A stretch of 64,000 nucleotides of DNA from Sternotherus odoratus (GCA_032164245.1 JAVMKO010000010.1:30082189-30146188); one strand, 5' to 3'; shown: positions 24,101-34,068, counted from the first letter of the stretch. Notes: a model not told the origin generated them from the sequence alone. A program made the numbers and translations.

Positions 24101-27100
24101 ATCATGCATCTGCTGGCTGTTTCTGCTCAGCCTTAAACACCAAGGATATTTGCATGAGCACTTTGAAAATCCCACCAAGTACTGTATACTCAAGTAATTT
24201 GGGAACAGCCAAATCCAAGCTCTGAAAATTGCCTGGGCACATAATTCGCTCACATTGGTGTTCCTTGATAGGGACTCAAATAGTTATTCACATCTACCCA
24301 AGAGTTTAAAACATTGCCATAGGGTATAGAACCTGCCCCTTCTTTGCTTCTTAAGCCTGGTCCCCACTAGGGCTTAACGTCGACTTTAGCAAGGTAAAGT
24401 CGATTTAAGCCTGTACCCGTCCTCACATGCATGCCCTTAAAGTCAATTTAAAGAGACCTTAAAATCGACTTCTGTACTCCTCCCTAACGAGAGGAGTAGC
24501 TGAAATCGACCTCTCTCTGGGTCGATTGTCAATTAGTGAGGATGCATGTGACTTTAAGCCTCCGACCTTCCACAATGCCCGTTAGCTCCCCAGAGGACCA
24601 GCCACCAGTCCCAGCAGCTCCGCGGACCCCCGTGCCCGCCCGAGCAGGTCCGCGGACACCCCGTCCGAGCAGCCCCGTGCTGGCTCCCCCCGCCCGAGCA
24701 GGTCCGCGGACCTCCCCCCGCCCCCCCCCCAAGCAGCCCCGCACCGGCTCCCCCCGCCCGAGCAGCTCCACGGATCCCCCGTGCCCGCCCGAGCAGCTCC
24801 GCGCCGGCCCCCCCCCAGCCCGCCCGAGGGGGGGGGGGAGCCGGCGCAGAGCTGCTCGGGCGGGCACGGGGGGTTCGTGGAGCTGCTCGGGTGGGCGGGG
24901 GGGGCTCCGCGGAGCTGCTCGGGCAGGGGGAGCTGGCACGGGGCTGCTTGGGCAGGGGGAGCCAGCGCAGGGCTGCTCGGGTGGGCACGGGGGCCACGGA
25001 GCTGCTCGGACTGGGGCTGGTCCCCTGGGGAGCGTGCCTGGCTGCCCCGAAAGGTGGTGTCTGCTGGGGACTCCCGGCACTGTGGGATATCTACCCACAG
25101 TGCAATGCTGGCTATGTCGACCCTTGCAAAAGTTCTAAGGACAGACACTGTCGATCTGCTGTGCTTTGTGGGGACGCACTAAGTCGACTTTATAAAGTCT
25201 ACTTTAGAAAATCGACTTAAGGGAAATCGACCTACTGCTGTAGTGAAGACTTACCCTTAGTCTATTTTGGCAACCTGTGAGTACAGAATATATTCAGCTT
25301 AAACAGTGACCAACTCCTGTTCCTGATCTGTATCTCCTCGGCTTTTCTATCTGTTCAGATGCTGATGAGACGATGGTGTCCATGCAGGCCACAGATTCCC
25401 CTCAGAGGATTTCAGAAGCATCTAAAGTGGACTGGGAGAAGGGGAGGGGCAGCGATATTCAGAAACAAGGAGAACAGCAACGCCAGGAGAGCAGTGAAGC
25501 TTTGAAAATAAATTCTCAGTATTGGGTCCCCCAGCCATAGCTGGACTCCCATCCACAGAGATTTTCAAAGAGCATGTACTGCCCAGAGTCTGCTTCCCTT
25601 TGTTGTCTCTGTGCCCAAAATTGGGCATCCAAATTCCTCTGCACAGATGTAAGATAAAATGAAGAAATAATTTAGTATGAGATTTTTATCACAGATGACA
25701 AAATCGCAGCTTCATACTCTTCTCCAGCTTGTTAATGATAATGGAACAGCTGTACATCAGGTGCTCAAGCAAACATCTTTCAGATTCATGCTTTACAGCA
25801 CACCCAAGGCATCTGGATTTCACATTATGTTCTGTGTGTTTGTTACTTATATGTATTTTTAAAATTGGATATTTCAGTATTGAATCTCACCCTGTGTATA
25901 GTGACAGGTGCACCTTTGGCTGCTGAGGAAATTAAGCCAGTATTAGAAACTGAACAAAGTGAAGATGGCAGCTAACAATATATTAACATTGGCAGGTTCA
26001 TTTAGAATCAGAAAATGTTATGCTGTGCAGAGAAAGTTTTTGTGCTACCGTATTTCAACTACATACAAATATCCACTTCTGCCAAGTGAAAGTAGCTGTG
26101 AAATAGCTAAGAGCAAACAGTAACTATCAGTTTCTATATCCTCTATAAAAGAGGCATATTTATTTTAAAGAATGATGCAATTCTACTTTAGACACAGATC
26201 ATAGTTCGCAGAGTTACAACAGCCTATATTGCATCATGTATCCTGCATAAACCCTGCTTGCAACATGGCATTTATCACAATGTGCTATCTATTTACATTA
26301 AGTGCTTTTAAAACAGTTTTCAAGTCCACATTTTTGTTTCCTTAATCCTTTCCAATCAATGGTATCATGTCAGGGATTCATTCTTTGGCCTGGAGACTGT
26401 GGTTCTGAAGCCCTAAACTCCAGTCATTCTTTGCATTGGCCTACAGTTGGTCATATTAGAGCAACTTGTAGGCTATGCTATAGGATGGCACCAGGTCCCT
26501 GCTACTTTGAGGAGCTAGGCAATAATATGAAACACAAAATTTGATCACTTGCTTGGTGATGTCAGTCTTAAGGAAGTTTTAAATAATCAAATATTTTTGT
26601 TAATTCCACTTCACAGTGATGCACTTTTTTCCTGTTATTTCTATTCACATCACTGCTGATTACTCAGATATGTGTGTGTAAACAGAACCTTTCTCATTTA
26701 TAATTAGTCATCTTCTCTGACTGATTAAGGAACATGCTTGGAATGTGAATATGCTTAAACAGAATGCTTCTATTTAAATTCATATAAATTGATAAGCAGC
26801 AATTAGATACACAGGAAAAATACTTCAGAGTTGAAATGGGGGAGTGAAGAAATAAGTTTTGAGTGCTAGAGTACAAACAGATACTCTAAAGAAGTTTTGC
26901 CCTTCCAGATTGCAAATTATCCTAGTGCCAGTCAGTACCTGATTTACATAAGATTTCATTTGGAACCCTTTTAAAGTGGAAATCGCCTATGCTTACAAGC
27001 GTAGATTGCTAAAGAATTAATTGTTCAGGAAATCTGTTACCCCAAATATACAGTTATCACATTAGATACACCTCCTTCACTACCTATTGTGATTAGGCAA

Positions 27101-30100
27101 TTCCTAAGACAGAATGCTTTGAAACTGTATCTGAAGTTGTAGAACCGACACCATCTAATTTTAATATTACATTTTCCCAATACTTATTACTGCTATTAAA
27201 ATGCTGGAAAGAAGGGCTTCTTTCTAGTTAACCAAAAATTAGGACTTTTCTTGACAGACTTTTATTTTCTATATTTCTGCATTAATTTAAATTATATAAT
27301 GTGAGTTAGTGCGGCCTAGTAGCTAGAACAAATGACCTGGAAATCAGGACTCCTACGTTCTATTCTTATCTCTGCATTTGATTCACTGAATGATGCTGGA
27401 CAATTATCCTCAAGGATAAATCTCAGTGATGTGCAGTGAATATTTTAACAAGAATTTCCTGCAAAAATGTTCTCCTCTAGCATGTGATAAACCCATGTAT
27501 CAGGGCCAGCCAGGGGTGCGTGTGCTTGCAGAGAAGAAAGATGAGGGACTGGATAGTGTATTTAAATGGAAGAGCAAAAAGCAAATGAACAAATATATTT
27601 GTCATAACTATAACCAAGGAGAGAGTGACTAGAAATGTTTGTACTTTTTTGCTCCAAGAAAAAGATATTAAGGTCACAATTGTGCTTACTCACATGAGTA
27701 GTCCCACTTACATCTAATATTGTGAGAGCTAGGGTTCCAGCACCAGGTCTTGAGTTACTGACGATACAGAACAGTGCTCACTTTGTGTAATTTGAAATAG
27801 AACTGGGGACTGATTGTGTGAAGACTTATTACAGGGTTTTGGATGCATCTTTCCCAGAAGCATTTGCTGGCGTAATCTAATACATCCCAAAGGCAAAAAT
27901 ATGCATTTCAGAAGGTTTTTGTTTGTCTGTTTCTTTGTTTTCAGCCTCAAGGATGAGTAATTTCCGGCAAAACTTAGCCAGTTAGTGTTAAATTTTAACA
28001 CTGTCTACTACAGGCAGGGAAATTACTTCACTTAATCTACAGTTTGGTAGTAGAGTTAACAAAGTCCTGTGGCACCTTAAAGACTAACTATAAAGTTTTG
28101 AAGCATGAGCTTTCGTGGAAAGCTCATGCTTCAAAACTTTATAGTTAGTCTTTAAGGTGCCACAGGACTTTGTTAACTCTGCTATTCCAGACTAACACGG
28201 CTACCACCCTGAGTTTGGTAGTAGAGTCTCAAAAGACTCTGAGGGCATCCTTGAGCACACTACTAATCACCCTGACCCTCAGTTTATCCATCTGTAAAGT
28301 TAGAATATTTATTACCTATCTCACAAGAAAACTGAGGCTTAATTCAATGAGTAAGAGGGAGATTAAGTTGTTGATTTTGATTAATCTTGAATGTATGTAT
28401 GTATTTGAAAAAAATGGTAATTTTTTAATGTACACACAGGCACTTTTTAAAATCACAAATTAATCTTTTATTGGACCAACTTCTGTTGTTGAAAGAGATA
28501 AGCTTTGGAGCTACACTGAGCTTTTCTTCAGGTCAGGCTCTTTGTAGCTCGAAAGCTTGCCTCTTTCACAAGTCGTCTAATAAAAGATATTACTTTATCC
28601 ACCGTGTCTCTCTAGTATCTTGGGACCAATAATTCTACAACACTGTAATAATAAATTAATTGATAGCACATTAAGATCTTTGGAAATAAATAGGGTACAA
28701 AGGCTAACTTCATATACATTAGAAAATTAAAGATTTAATAACTACTGAAATCCTGTTAAATAATTTTCCACAATGTGTATGTTACCCTGTGTTCTTTCTT
28801 TTTTCTATAAAATGTATCAGTTAACAATTGAGAAAATTCCTTGTTCTGATGGGCTGTGTCAAAGTATTTGATGTTTTAATTTAATTTTAAATTATAAGAC
28901 TTCTGCATACAGCAGGTAACATCCCTAAATTTTCAAGCGTGATGGAGAGTTTTAACTATGCATTTTCCATTTATTTGAATTATATGGCTAAAATCTCATG
29001 CAAGCTTTGAAAATTCAGGAACCAATTACTAACAGGGCTAGAAGAGAGAAAGAATGGGCAATAACAGTGAGTTAGTAGTTCTCTGGTGGGCCTGTACATT
29101 TCAGAAGAATTTAGGTTTTTATTTAAAATAAATTAAGTTTCTAATCCTCATGGCTGAAATCTTTCAAATGTGATAATTAGTAGCACTGTTTTGCTGAATC
29201 TATTGACCTCTTTAACAATAGCTGAGAGGTGGGTTGACCTATTTCAGCAGAAGTTAATTCTGAAGCCTAATTATGCTGATTTAAATGTCAACTTTATTAA
29301 CTATTCCACTGCTCATAATTTTAGAAGAAATTGTTAATACATGCATATTCACTGTGGCTAGAAAATATAAAAATAAGAAATGGAAAACATTTATGAGATC
29401 ATATAATTATCCCTTAAAAAACAATCCAGGATTGTCCCCTTCAGTCTAATCATCAGGATTTTGTCTATTTTAGATTGCAATGTCCAAAGTGAGATTATTC
29501 ACAGTTTAACAGATTTTACCATTAGAAGTGTTCCTGATTTTTTCTCCTTCCTAAATATTTCAACTCATGACTCCTAGTGATATCTGAAGACTGAAAGAAG
29601 CCACCAGGGAATGGAGAACAGAAGTCACCACACGTAAGAGAAAGAGAGACCTAACCTTCTAACATACATAAACATAAGCTTTCAGTGTAAGTGCCAGTTT
29701 GCCAATTGAACCATTTAAGTTAACCAGTTCACTTATCTCAAGTAAAGAATAGTTTAAAATTAGTAGAAGCAGACCTAAGATAATATACTGGGTAACCTTT
29801 TCTTCTTGTGTCTCTGATGAGTGATTTGGCAAATAGATTTGTTTTTACAAGTGGAAGGAGAGATCTTATCTGCAAAGATAGGCAGACTTAAGTCTTTCCA
29901 CATTCTGTTACCTGCTCCCCTGCTGGAGGCCACCTATTAGCTTTCCCCAAGAACTATAAACCTCTTCCATATGAGCATAGCATATACAGCTACTATGCTG
30001 CTTTTTTGTCAAGTGTTTTTTTTAGCTGTCCCCCTGAAGCTGTGCTTTGTGATTCTTTTAATTGGGTTCATAGAACACAAACAGCCTTCACTCATGCTGG

Positions 30101-33100
30101 CCTCCATTACATTCCCCTGCCCCCCCTAAAGTAAATACGCCGTCTTCCTTGACTCCTCCCCATTTTGCTCCAGCCACACCCTTTTTATATTATAGCACGT
30201 TATTATATAATGTGTAGGAGAAGAGGGTATACACTTGTATCCATTATTGCCTCTCTGTATACCTTCCTCCAGTCTCTTCTCTGTGAGATTAAGGGCATTT
30301 TTCTCCCTTCTGTACTGCACAAGAGGAGGGGAGTATAAAGTTCTAAATTATAGATACCAATCTGAATTCTGAATACATAAATGGGTACTGCCTCAACCAC
30401 CAATTTTTTTTCCAAGCATACACAGGTTTTCTAAACATTGCCCTTTCTATGAACCAGACAGAAACATTCACATTAAACCACATGATCAAGAACTGCTGAA
30501 GTTGCAAATACAAATGTGTTTACAACAGCCATGGACACACACACATTTTCACCTACAATGCTATAGTTCTTTAAAGAAATATTGTTAAACTAGCACAGTG
30601 TCTGTACTTCCAATAGCTAAATTCAATGTGTGAACACACAGGCTTAAATTTCACTCACCTGCAAAATGGACTGGATACAGTAGGGATCATATAACAAATC
30701 CCGCCATTTAGACAAAAAGATCCATAAGTGGTGCCACAGAGTTCTTCATGATCTGAAAAGAACAGATACAAAGAAAGATTTGTTATACTTTTACTCAGGA
30801 GGAATCAAGATGTGAAAAAATTATACCATGTGGTGGTTTGGGTTTTGTTTTGTTGTTTTCTTTAAACTATAACACAAAATATACAACTGGGTTGAAAATA
30901 CTAGAAACTAATAAGGAATAGTTTTACTCTCCAACACATCAGTTTGTACCACCAGGTATCTAATAAAATCAGTGATTGTAACAACTGTGGGTACAAGTCC
31001 TAAAGTTGATTTTACAAAATATATATCAATCATACCAGCGTATCAGAAGACAAGCTTAAAGTTTGAGGAAGTGGGAGCAGTTCCATTAGTAAGGAGTGAG
31101 AGAGCTTTGAAATCTTCCTCATGGCTTTCACATTTGGGGAGCATAGTGAATATGTTGGGCCAGATGCTAGCCCTTATCAAGACGGCTTTGCACTGCTCTA
31201 GTGGTGCAAAGCAGCTTTAAACACAGCTATATGGGGATCCCTGCAGCATACAGGAATCCACAGATGTGGAGGCAGTATAGCCAACCCTATACTCTCCCTC
31301 CTCCCAGCCTAGGAGTGGGGCCAGAGAAAGGGAAGAATGGCTTGAGCGCTACTGCAGTATAACTGTCCCTGGCAGTGAATGGCCCCTTGGGCCTTTATGG
31401 TGCTCCAATGGTCAATGAAAACTGACCCGTCCCCCTGCTGGCTCCAGCCAACGTTGGTCCACCCTGCTGCACCAAGCGCCATTCTGGCACAGCTGAGGCG
31501 CTAGTTCATTAATACTTATGTGGAGAAACTGCAATATAAGATTACTCCAAACAATTACATTTGTTTCTTATAATGCAATTTCAAAAAAGTACATTTTTCA
31601 TTGATTTTATACATGAATTTTCAATGTAGGCTCCTTAATAAGCTATCTAGATCCAGCATTTGGATGCTTAGATTGGCATTTAGAGAAGTAATTGTCCATT
31701 TTATGTACCTAAATGCCAATCTGGGGATCCAAATGTAGGATTTGGACATCCTAGTGAGAAGTCCATGTTTTTAAAACTGGGGTAAGTGGGTGGTATATGC
31801 AAGGGAGTATATAGCCATATATATGTATGTGTAAGAAAGAATTTATTTTATTAAACTCACCCATTAAACCCAAGCATTTCCTTTAAAACGGGAATAAAAC
31901 AGGTCTGTGACATCACAAAACTGAGACTCATGTGTTATCTCACACTTTAGGTGTGATTATTTTCACTGTTATTTCTAGCCTTATCTGAAAATGAGACTGC
32001 AGAATGCCTACTGTTCGCGTATAGCAAAATGTGCCTTCAGCAGTACATATAAAATATACTATTATGGAAAAAGGTACCTTGATTTTCATTTTCATATCTA
32101 CTTTTTTGGAATAACAAACCGTGGCTGTGAAAAACAGTCCGCACTAACAAGTGATGTTAAAACATCCCACAAACAGGAGCGCTCTCAGAGGCATTGCAGT
32201 CAAAGCGGGCACAATGTTTCCAGGAGCACCAGGAGAGTTTGGCCATTGCTATATTCTTGGAACAGGTGCAGTATGCACCATACACAGAGTGTGCACTGGG
32301 CTGGCACTACTAATTCTGCCCTCCCATTGTCCTCTTTGGGTTATATAGTGATGCAATTGGCAGTGGAGACCTTGGGTGAATTCCCGGCCGTGTTTAAGTC
32401 GCTAAACCCCCCCCTTTGTTTTTGATGACACAGTCCCTTGACTCAGTTCCTAACCCACCAGGAGAGGGGAATCTAGAGGGACTCTGGCCATTGGGCAATG
32501 CTGCTGTAGAGGTGCAACCTATGGACTCCAGCCACTAGGCCGCACTCTCCTACAAAGGGAGGGAATCTAGAGGGACTCTGGCCATTGAGCCACACTATTA
32601 CAGGAGCCTAGTATACGGACTCTGGCCACTAGTCTGCACTCCTCCCACTAAGGGACGAGGATTTACATGACGCTGGCCATTAGGCCCAGGGACACTGACT
32701 ACCAAAAGGGCAGTAGGACTGATGTAGATGTGAGAGAGGCGTGGTTATCCCGTGCCCTCCTGACTCAAAAGGGCTAACGGGGAGTAACTCCCACCACTGG
32801 GGCCCATACATTTTATTTGGAAAGTGGTCAAATAGTTGCAACTTTATTGAACCAAAATTAAGCAAAATTGATTCTTGCAGCCCTAGCACAGCAGTGGTTC
32901 AAAGTGGAAGAGGTGATAAGAGTCTCTAAATACTCATATAACTAAGACCTACATTCTCAAATTGGCATATTCAACACTTTATGTGCACACATAGGTGTAT
33001 GCATGTGCACATATGCAAGCAGCCTTGTGCTCATGCACTGGGCCCTGTGTGTGCATATTCTGGTCAGACACATGCTAAACTGTATGCACACTTCTATCTG

Positions 33101-34068
33101 TACCCATTTAAAAATTTGGCCCAGAGTGCCCTATGTGCTGGGGGCAAAAAAAACCTCACCACCACCTAACTCCATAGAAACCTCCTCCCGACACATCTAT
33201 TTGTCCCCAACCCAGAGGTAAACCAGGAGTGAACAAACTATAGCCTAGGGGCCGCATCTGGCCCTCCAGACATTTTAATCTGGCCCTCCAGCCCCAGCTG
33301 GGGAGCAGGGTCTGGGGCTTGCTCCGCTCTGCACACCTCCCAGAACCAGTGGCATGTCCCCCCTCCAGCTCCTAAGCATAGGGGCAACCCAGGAGCTCCA
33401 CACACTTCCCCCGCAACTCCCATTGGCCGTGAACCATAGTCCATGGAAGCTGCAGGGGTGACGCCTGTGGACAGGGCAGAGTACAGAGCTGCCTGGCCGT
33501 GCCTCCACGTAGATGCCACGGGGGACATGCCACTGCTTCTGGAAGCTGACTGAGGTAAGCGCCACCCAGAGCCTGTATCCCTGACCCCTTTGTGCATCCC
33601 AATCCCCTGCCCCAATCCTGATCCCCCTCCCTCCAACCCCCTCAGTCCCACCCCGGAGCACGCTCCTGCACCCCCCAACCCTCCCACACCCCAACCCTAA
33701 TTTCGTGAGATTCATGGCCCACCATACAATTTCCATACCCAGATGTGGCCCTTGGCCAAAAAGTTTGCCCACCCCTGGGCTAAACTAACTATTCTTTACC
33801 CAGCAAACTTTGCCCTAAAATTGCCTTTTTTAAGCAGTCCTGGGCCACATGCCAGCCAATCCCGGAACTTTTGAGAGGTATTAAGATTGGCCAATGCAAC
33901 CCCTCCTTACAAAAGTTGAAAGCGCTGGTCTGCTGCCTCAAGATTAGAGTTGGCTCTCAGGAAAAGCCACAATAATCCAACACCAGCTGTTGTAATCAGT
34001 GCAACTATAGTGAACTATAAATAAACATCAGAGTAAAAATAAATTTACAAGAAATTACCTGTTCGCAT
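9071..34068 (-). CDS. NRG4: neuregulin-4 (ErbB4 ligand precursor), coding span of four exons
   Basis: Joined from 34068-34059, 30752-30659, 13843-13694 and 9164-9071: 348 nt, 115 residues plus stop, equal to human NRG4. Residues 5-46 form one EGF-like domain with cysteines at 9, 17, 23, 34, 36 and 45 in standard spacing, including SFCLNGGIC and CIENYTGARCEE. Residues about 62-83 are a hydrophobic helix ending GAFYFLC. The tail begins at RK (85-86) and contains RRASSRERGASLVETTS. There is no signal peptide, as in mammalian NRG4, so the helix acts as an internal membrane signal. Known of the family: the shed EGF domain binds ErbB4 and acts as a metabolic and epithelial growth factor. All introns have GT/AG ends and all junctions are phase 1 or 2 consistently. 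Introns are about 3.3, 16.8 and 4.5 kb and carry most of the mobile elements listed. Confidence 0.96.
9165..10500. other. NRG4 intron 3, left part: nothing recognised
   Basis: AT-rich intronic sequence with no transposon ends or exon-like signal that I can support. Confidence 0.5.
10507..11007. mobile_element. Harbinger-like MITE
   Basis: About 500 bp. The left end reads CCTTGTCTACACTAGC; the right end, reverse-complemented, reads GGCCTTGTTTACACTGGC. The terminal repeats are imperfect and flanked by TAA-like trinucleotides, as expected for PIF/Harbinger. The interior has no coding capacity. Exact ends are uncertain by a few bases. Confidence 0.75.
11008..13693. other. NRG4 intron 3, central part
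   Basis: No exon or transposon ends recognised apart from the G-rich tract listed separately. A short C-run lies near 12882. Confidence 0.5.
11505..11567 (+). repeat. G-rich (GGGGTGTG)n low-complexity tract
   Basis: About 60 bases of almost only G and T with several runs of at least five G. It could form a G-quadruplex on the plus strand, the non-template strand's complement for NRG4 transcription. Confidence 0.9.
13694..13843 (-). CDS. NRG4: NRG4 coding exon 3: end of EGF domain and transmembrane helix
   Basis: 150 nt, acceptor TTGATTTCACAG, donor GTAAAA. It encodes RCIENYTGARCEE (EGF cysteines 5 and 6), a short juxtamembrane stalk containing KTQIKSEPF where ectodomain shedding would occur, and the helix ending IGAFYFLCR. 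The donor +5 position is A rather than G, so it is slightly weak. Confidence 0.97.
14267..14283. repeat. left target-site duplication of an old retroelement insertion
   Basis: ATCCTTTGTGAAGTAAC matches 18342-18358 at 15 of 17 positions. The two copies flank a short retroelement fragment that was later split by the Harbinger element. Confidence 0.75.
14642..15974 (+). pseudogene. Harbinger DDE transposase, one nonsense and one frameshift
   Basis: HARBI1-like nuclease of about 440 codons. Starting at 14642 there is an acidic run (SEEEEEEEDMD, residues 42-52), then the helical region FRMRKGTFMELCDLLSP and a helix-turn-helix-like VANQFGVGKSTVGSAV. The catalytic core follows: CGGAIDGTHIPI (first Asp), LIADPAYPL (second Asp) and VECAFGRLKGRW (Glu). 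Two lesions are visible. A TGA at 15443-15445 sits where the family has Trp, a one-base change after which the frame continues. A run of twelve G at 15541-15552 shifts to the +1 frame that finishes at 15974 (MSAQDDV). All three acidic catalytic residues are still present across the two frames. Encoded protein cuts and pastes DNA together with the partner at 16294-18126. Confidence 0.93.
15541..15552 (+). repeat. G12 homopolymer at transposase frameshift
   Basis: Twelve consecutive G at the point where the transposase frame changes. Either a real slippage mutation or a sequencing-length error. Confidence 0.9.
16020..16085. terminator. convergent 3' end region of the Harbinger genes
   Basis: An AATAAA lies on the plus strand at about 16059-16064, about 85 nt past the transposase stop, giving a plausible polyadenylation signal for it. 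Confidence 0.5.
16294..18126 (-). pseudogene. Harbinger-encoded Myb/SANT-like DNA-binding protein, one nonsense codon
   Basis: The start is probably ATG at 17886-17884 (MQSLGAQETNQRKRAPAWS). The Myb/SANT-like domain follows: WSNNEVLDLIAIWGEE, then NANTFARVSKAMLERGHNR and QQCRVKIKELRQAFQKAKEA. An in-frame TGA at 17619-17617 interrupts an otherwise continuous frame into an acidic segment (DEDSEDEDDDDEGN, near 17480). A donor at 17334/17333 (CTG then GTGAGT) and an acceptor near 16707 (TTTGCCCACAG) predict one intron. The last exon encodes RKKKTRDDMFNELLQ and a charged coiled coil (EEQRVVREEQRQEREDRRE) ending near 16294. In the family this protein brings the transposase into the nucleus and to the transposon ends. 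The reading continues upstream to 18126, but that part is likely leader. Confidence 0.85.
17040..17320. repeat. tandem units in the intron of the Myb/SANT gene
   Basis: Two related units of about 190 bp (GGGCTGTGTGCGGGCTACCT at 17051 and 17234) and G-rich TGTGCAGACTGGCGGGG motifs repeated at least four times. Lies in the predicted intron, so it does not interrupt coding. Confidence 0.75.
18309..18341 (-). mobile_element. 30-bp retroelement fragment interrupted by the Harbinger element
   Basis: AGAGTCCTGTGGCACCTTAA and following bases match the complement of the turtle repeat whose other copies lie at 28057, 46331 and 51212. Imperfect 17-bp duplications at 14267-14283 and 18342-18358 bound it, showing insertion as a short fragment before the Harbinger arrived. 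Confidence 0.75.
18359..19440. other. NRG4 intron 2: nothing recognised
   Basis: AT-rich, no supported feature. Confidence 0.5.
19470..20235 (-). mobile_element. LTR-like retroelement sequence
   Basis: Read on the minus strand it has an AATAAA signal (complement near 19738-19743) followed by a G-rich segment near 19600, as in LTR polyadenylation regions. Its arrangement resembles solo LTRs common in turtle genomes. No gag or pol frame is present. Terminal TG/CA and target duplications could not be fixed, so class (endogenous retrovirus or Gypsy) and edges are uncertain. Confidence 0.5.
20236..22220. other. NRG4 intron 2: nothing recognised
   Basis: No exon, RNA or transposon ends supported. 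Confidence 0.5.
22221..22412 (+). mobile_element. CR1 LINE 3' end fragment
   Basis: AACTAGATAAATT, CCATCAATGGCTATTAGCCA and TTACCTGTTCTGTTCATTCC are hallmarks of the sauropsid CR1 3' untranslated region. 5'-truncated as usual and also lacking the terminal short repeat. Confidence 0.85.
22413..22893. other. NRG4 intron 2: nothing recognised
   Basis: No supported feature. Confidence 0.5.
22902..23588. mobile_element. hAT MITE with exact 8-bp target duplication and GC-rich interior
   Basis: 687 bp. CTTTAGAG is repeated exactly at 22894-22901 and 23589-23596. Ends: CAGGAGTGGGCAAACTTTTT, and reverse-complemented CAGGGGTGGGCAAACTATGG. The interior has purine-rich GGGGTGCAGGAGGG units (22980-23200) and GC-rich sequence with self-complementary stretches. 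Long open frames on both strands are composition artefacts. Confidence 0.95.
23597..24350. other. NRG4 intron 2: nothing recognised
   Basis: No supported feature. Confidence 0.5.
24354..25256 (-). mobile_element. non-autonomous Harbinger derivative of the 14.3-18.3 kb family
   Basis: 903 bp flanked by TTA at 24351-24353 and 25257-25259. Read on the minus strand, its first ~165 bp and last ~180 bp match the corresponding ends of the element at 14287-18308, including the AAGTCGACTTTA-like subterminal motifs. Both genes are replaced by a GC-rich block (about 24590-25060) of tandem GAGCAGCTCCGCGGACC-like units arranged as two inverted arms that meet near 24830. Confidence 0.92.
24590..25060. repeat. 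GC-rich inverted tandem array inside the Harbinger MITE
   Basis: The left half is built of CGCCCGAGCAGCTCCGCG-type units of roughly 35-45 bp. The right half carries their complements (GAGCTGCTCGGGCGGGCACG). A very stable cruciform is expected. Confidence 0.85.
25260..28040. other. NRG4 intron 2: nothing recognised (2.8 kb)
   Basis: AT-rich sequence without supported exons, RNA genes or transposon ends. Confidence 0.5.
28052..28180. repeat. perfect 62-bp inverted repeat with 5-nt loop
   Basis: Arms 28052-28113 and 28119-28180 are exact reverse complements; the spacer is CGTGG. The outer bases include part of the target duplication. Confidence 0.97.
28057..28211 (+). mobile_element. foldback retroelement insertion with 16-bp target duplication
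   Basis: AGTTTGGTAGTAGAGT is repeated exactly at 28041-28056 and 28212-28227. The right part (28119-28211) is the canonical 3' end of a common turtle repeat, reading TTAGTCTTTAAGGTGCCACA and then CCAGACTAACACGGCTACC. The left part is an inverted copy of most of it. Target duplication plus 5' inversion indicates retrotransposition, perhaps a Penelope-like element or twin priming on a LINE/SINE; I cannot fix the class. Confidence 0.85.
28462..28648 (+). mobile_element. foldback retroelement fragment, TTGGACCAACTTCTG family
   Basis: Left half contains ATCTTTTATTGGACCAACTT. Right half contains GTAGCTCGAAAGCTTGCCTC and TAATAAAAGATATTACTT, ending TGGGACCAATAATTCTACAA. The left half is largely the complement of the right. 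Related copies lie at 57473 and 61484. More diverged than the 28057 insertion. Confidence 0.75.
28649..30658. other. NRG4 intron 2: nothing recognised
   Basis: AT-rich, no supported feature. Confidence 0.5.
30659..30752 (-). CDS. NRG4: NRG4 coding exon 2: first part of the EGF domain
   Basis: 94 nt between acceptor TTCTTTTCAG and donor GTGAGT. It encodes DHEELCGTTYGSFC through SSPFC plus the first two bases of an Arg codon, carrying EGF cysteines 1-4. Mammalian NRG4 breaks its EGF domain at the same point. Confidence 0.97.
30753..32119. other. NRG4 intron 1: possible unclassified repeat
   Basis: 31140-31500 is GC-richer than its surroundings (CTAGTGGTGCAAAGCAGC and similar) and looks repeat-like, but I cannot name a family. 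The rest is AT-rich with nothing seen. Confidence 0.4.
32120..32920. repeat. unclassified element with irregular GACTCTGGCCA repeats
   Basis: GGACTCTGGCCATTGGGC-like motifs recur near 32479, 32524, 32574, 32619 and 32660 at roughly 45-50 bp spacing with variable linkers. The pattern suggests an internal piece of a retroelement, but no coding frame is left and no termini were found. Confidence 0.5.
33224..33777. mobile_element. hAT MITE, same family as 22902-23588, opposite orientation
   Basis: 554 bp. Ends CAGGAGTGAACAAACTATAG and reverse-complemented CAGGGGTGGGCAAACTTTTT. Flanking octamers AGGTAAAC and GGCTAAAC agree at 6 of 8 positions, consistent with a decayed target duplication. Confidence 0.9.
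33778..34058. other. NRG4 intron 1: nothing recognised
   Basis: No supported feature. Confidence 0.5.
34059..34068 (-). CDS. NRG4: NRG4 coding exon 1: start codon plus 7 nt
   Basis: ATGCGAACAG followed by donor GTAATT. It supplies residues MRT and the first base of the Asp codon completed by the next exon, giving MRTDHEE (mammalian proteins start MPTDHEE). The exon extends 5' into leader sequence. Possible acceptors put its start at 34074 (TTGTTGTCAG) or 34097 (GCCTCTAG). It was chosen because the exon at 36721-36814 cannot supply an in-frame start: in that frame a TGA would immediately precede the join. Confidence 0.85.

Noticed and set aside
24529..25182. Pro/Arg/Ala-rich open frames up to 200 codons
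   Set aside because: By-products of the inverted GC-rich array in the Harbinger MITE.
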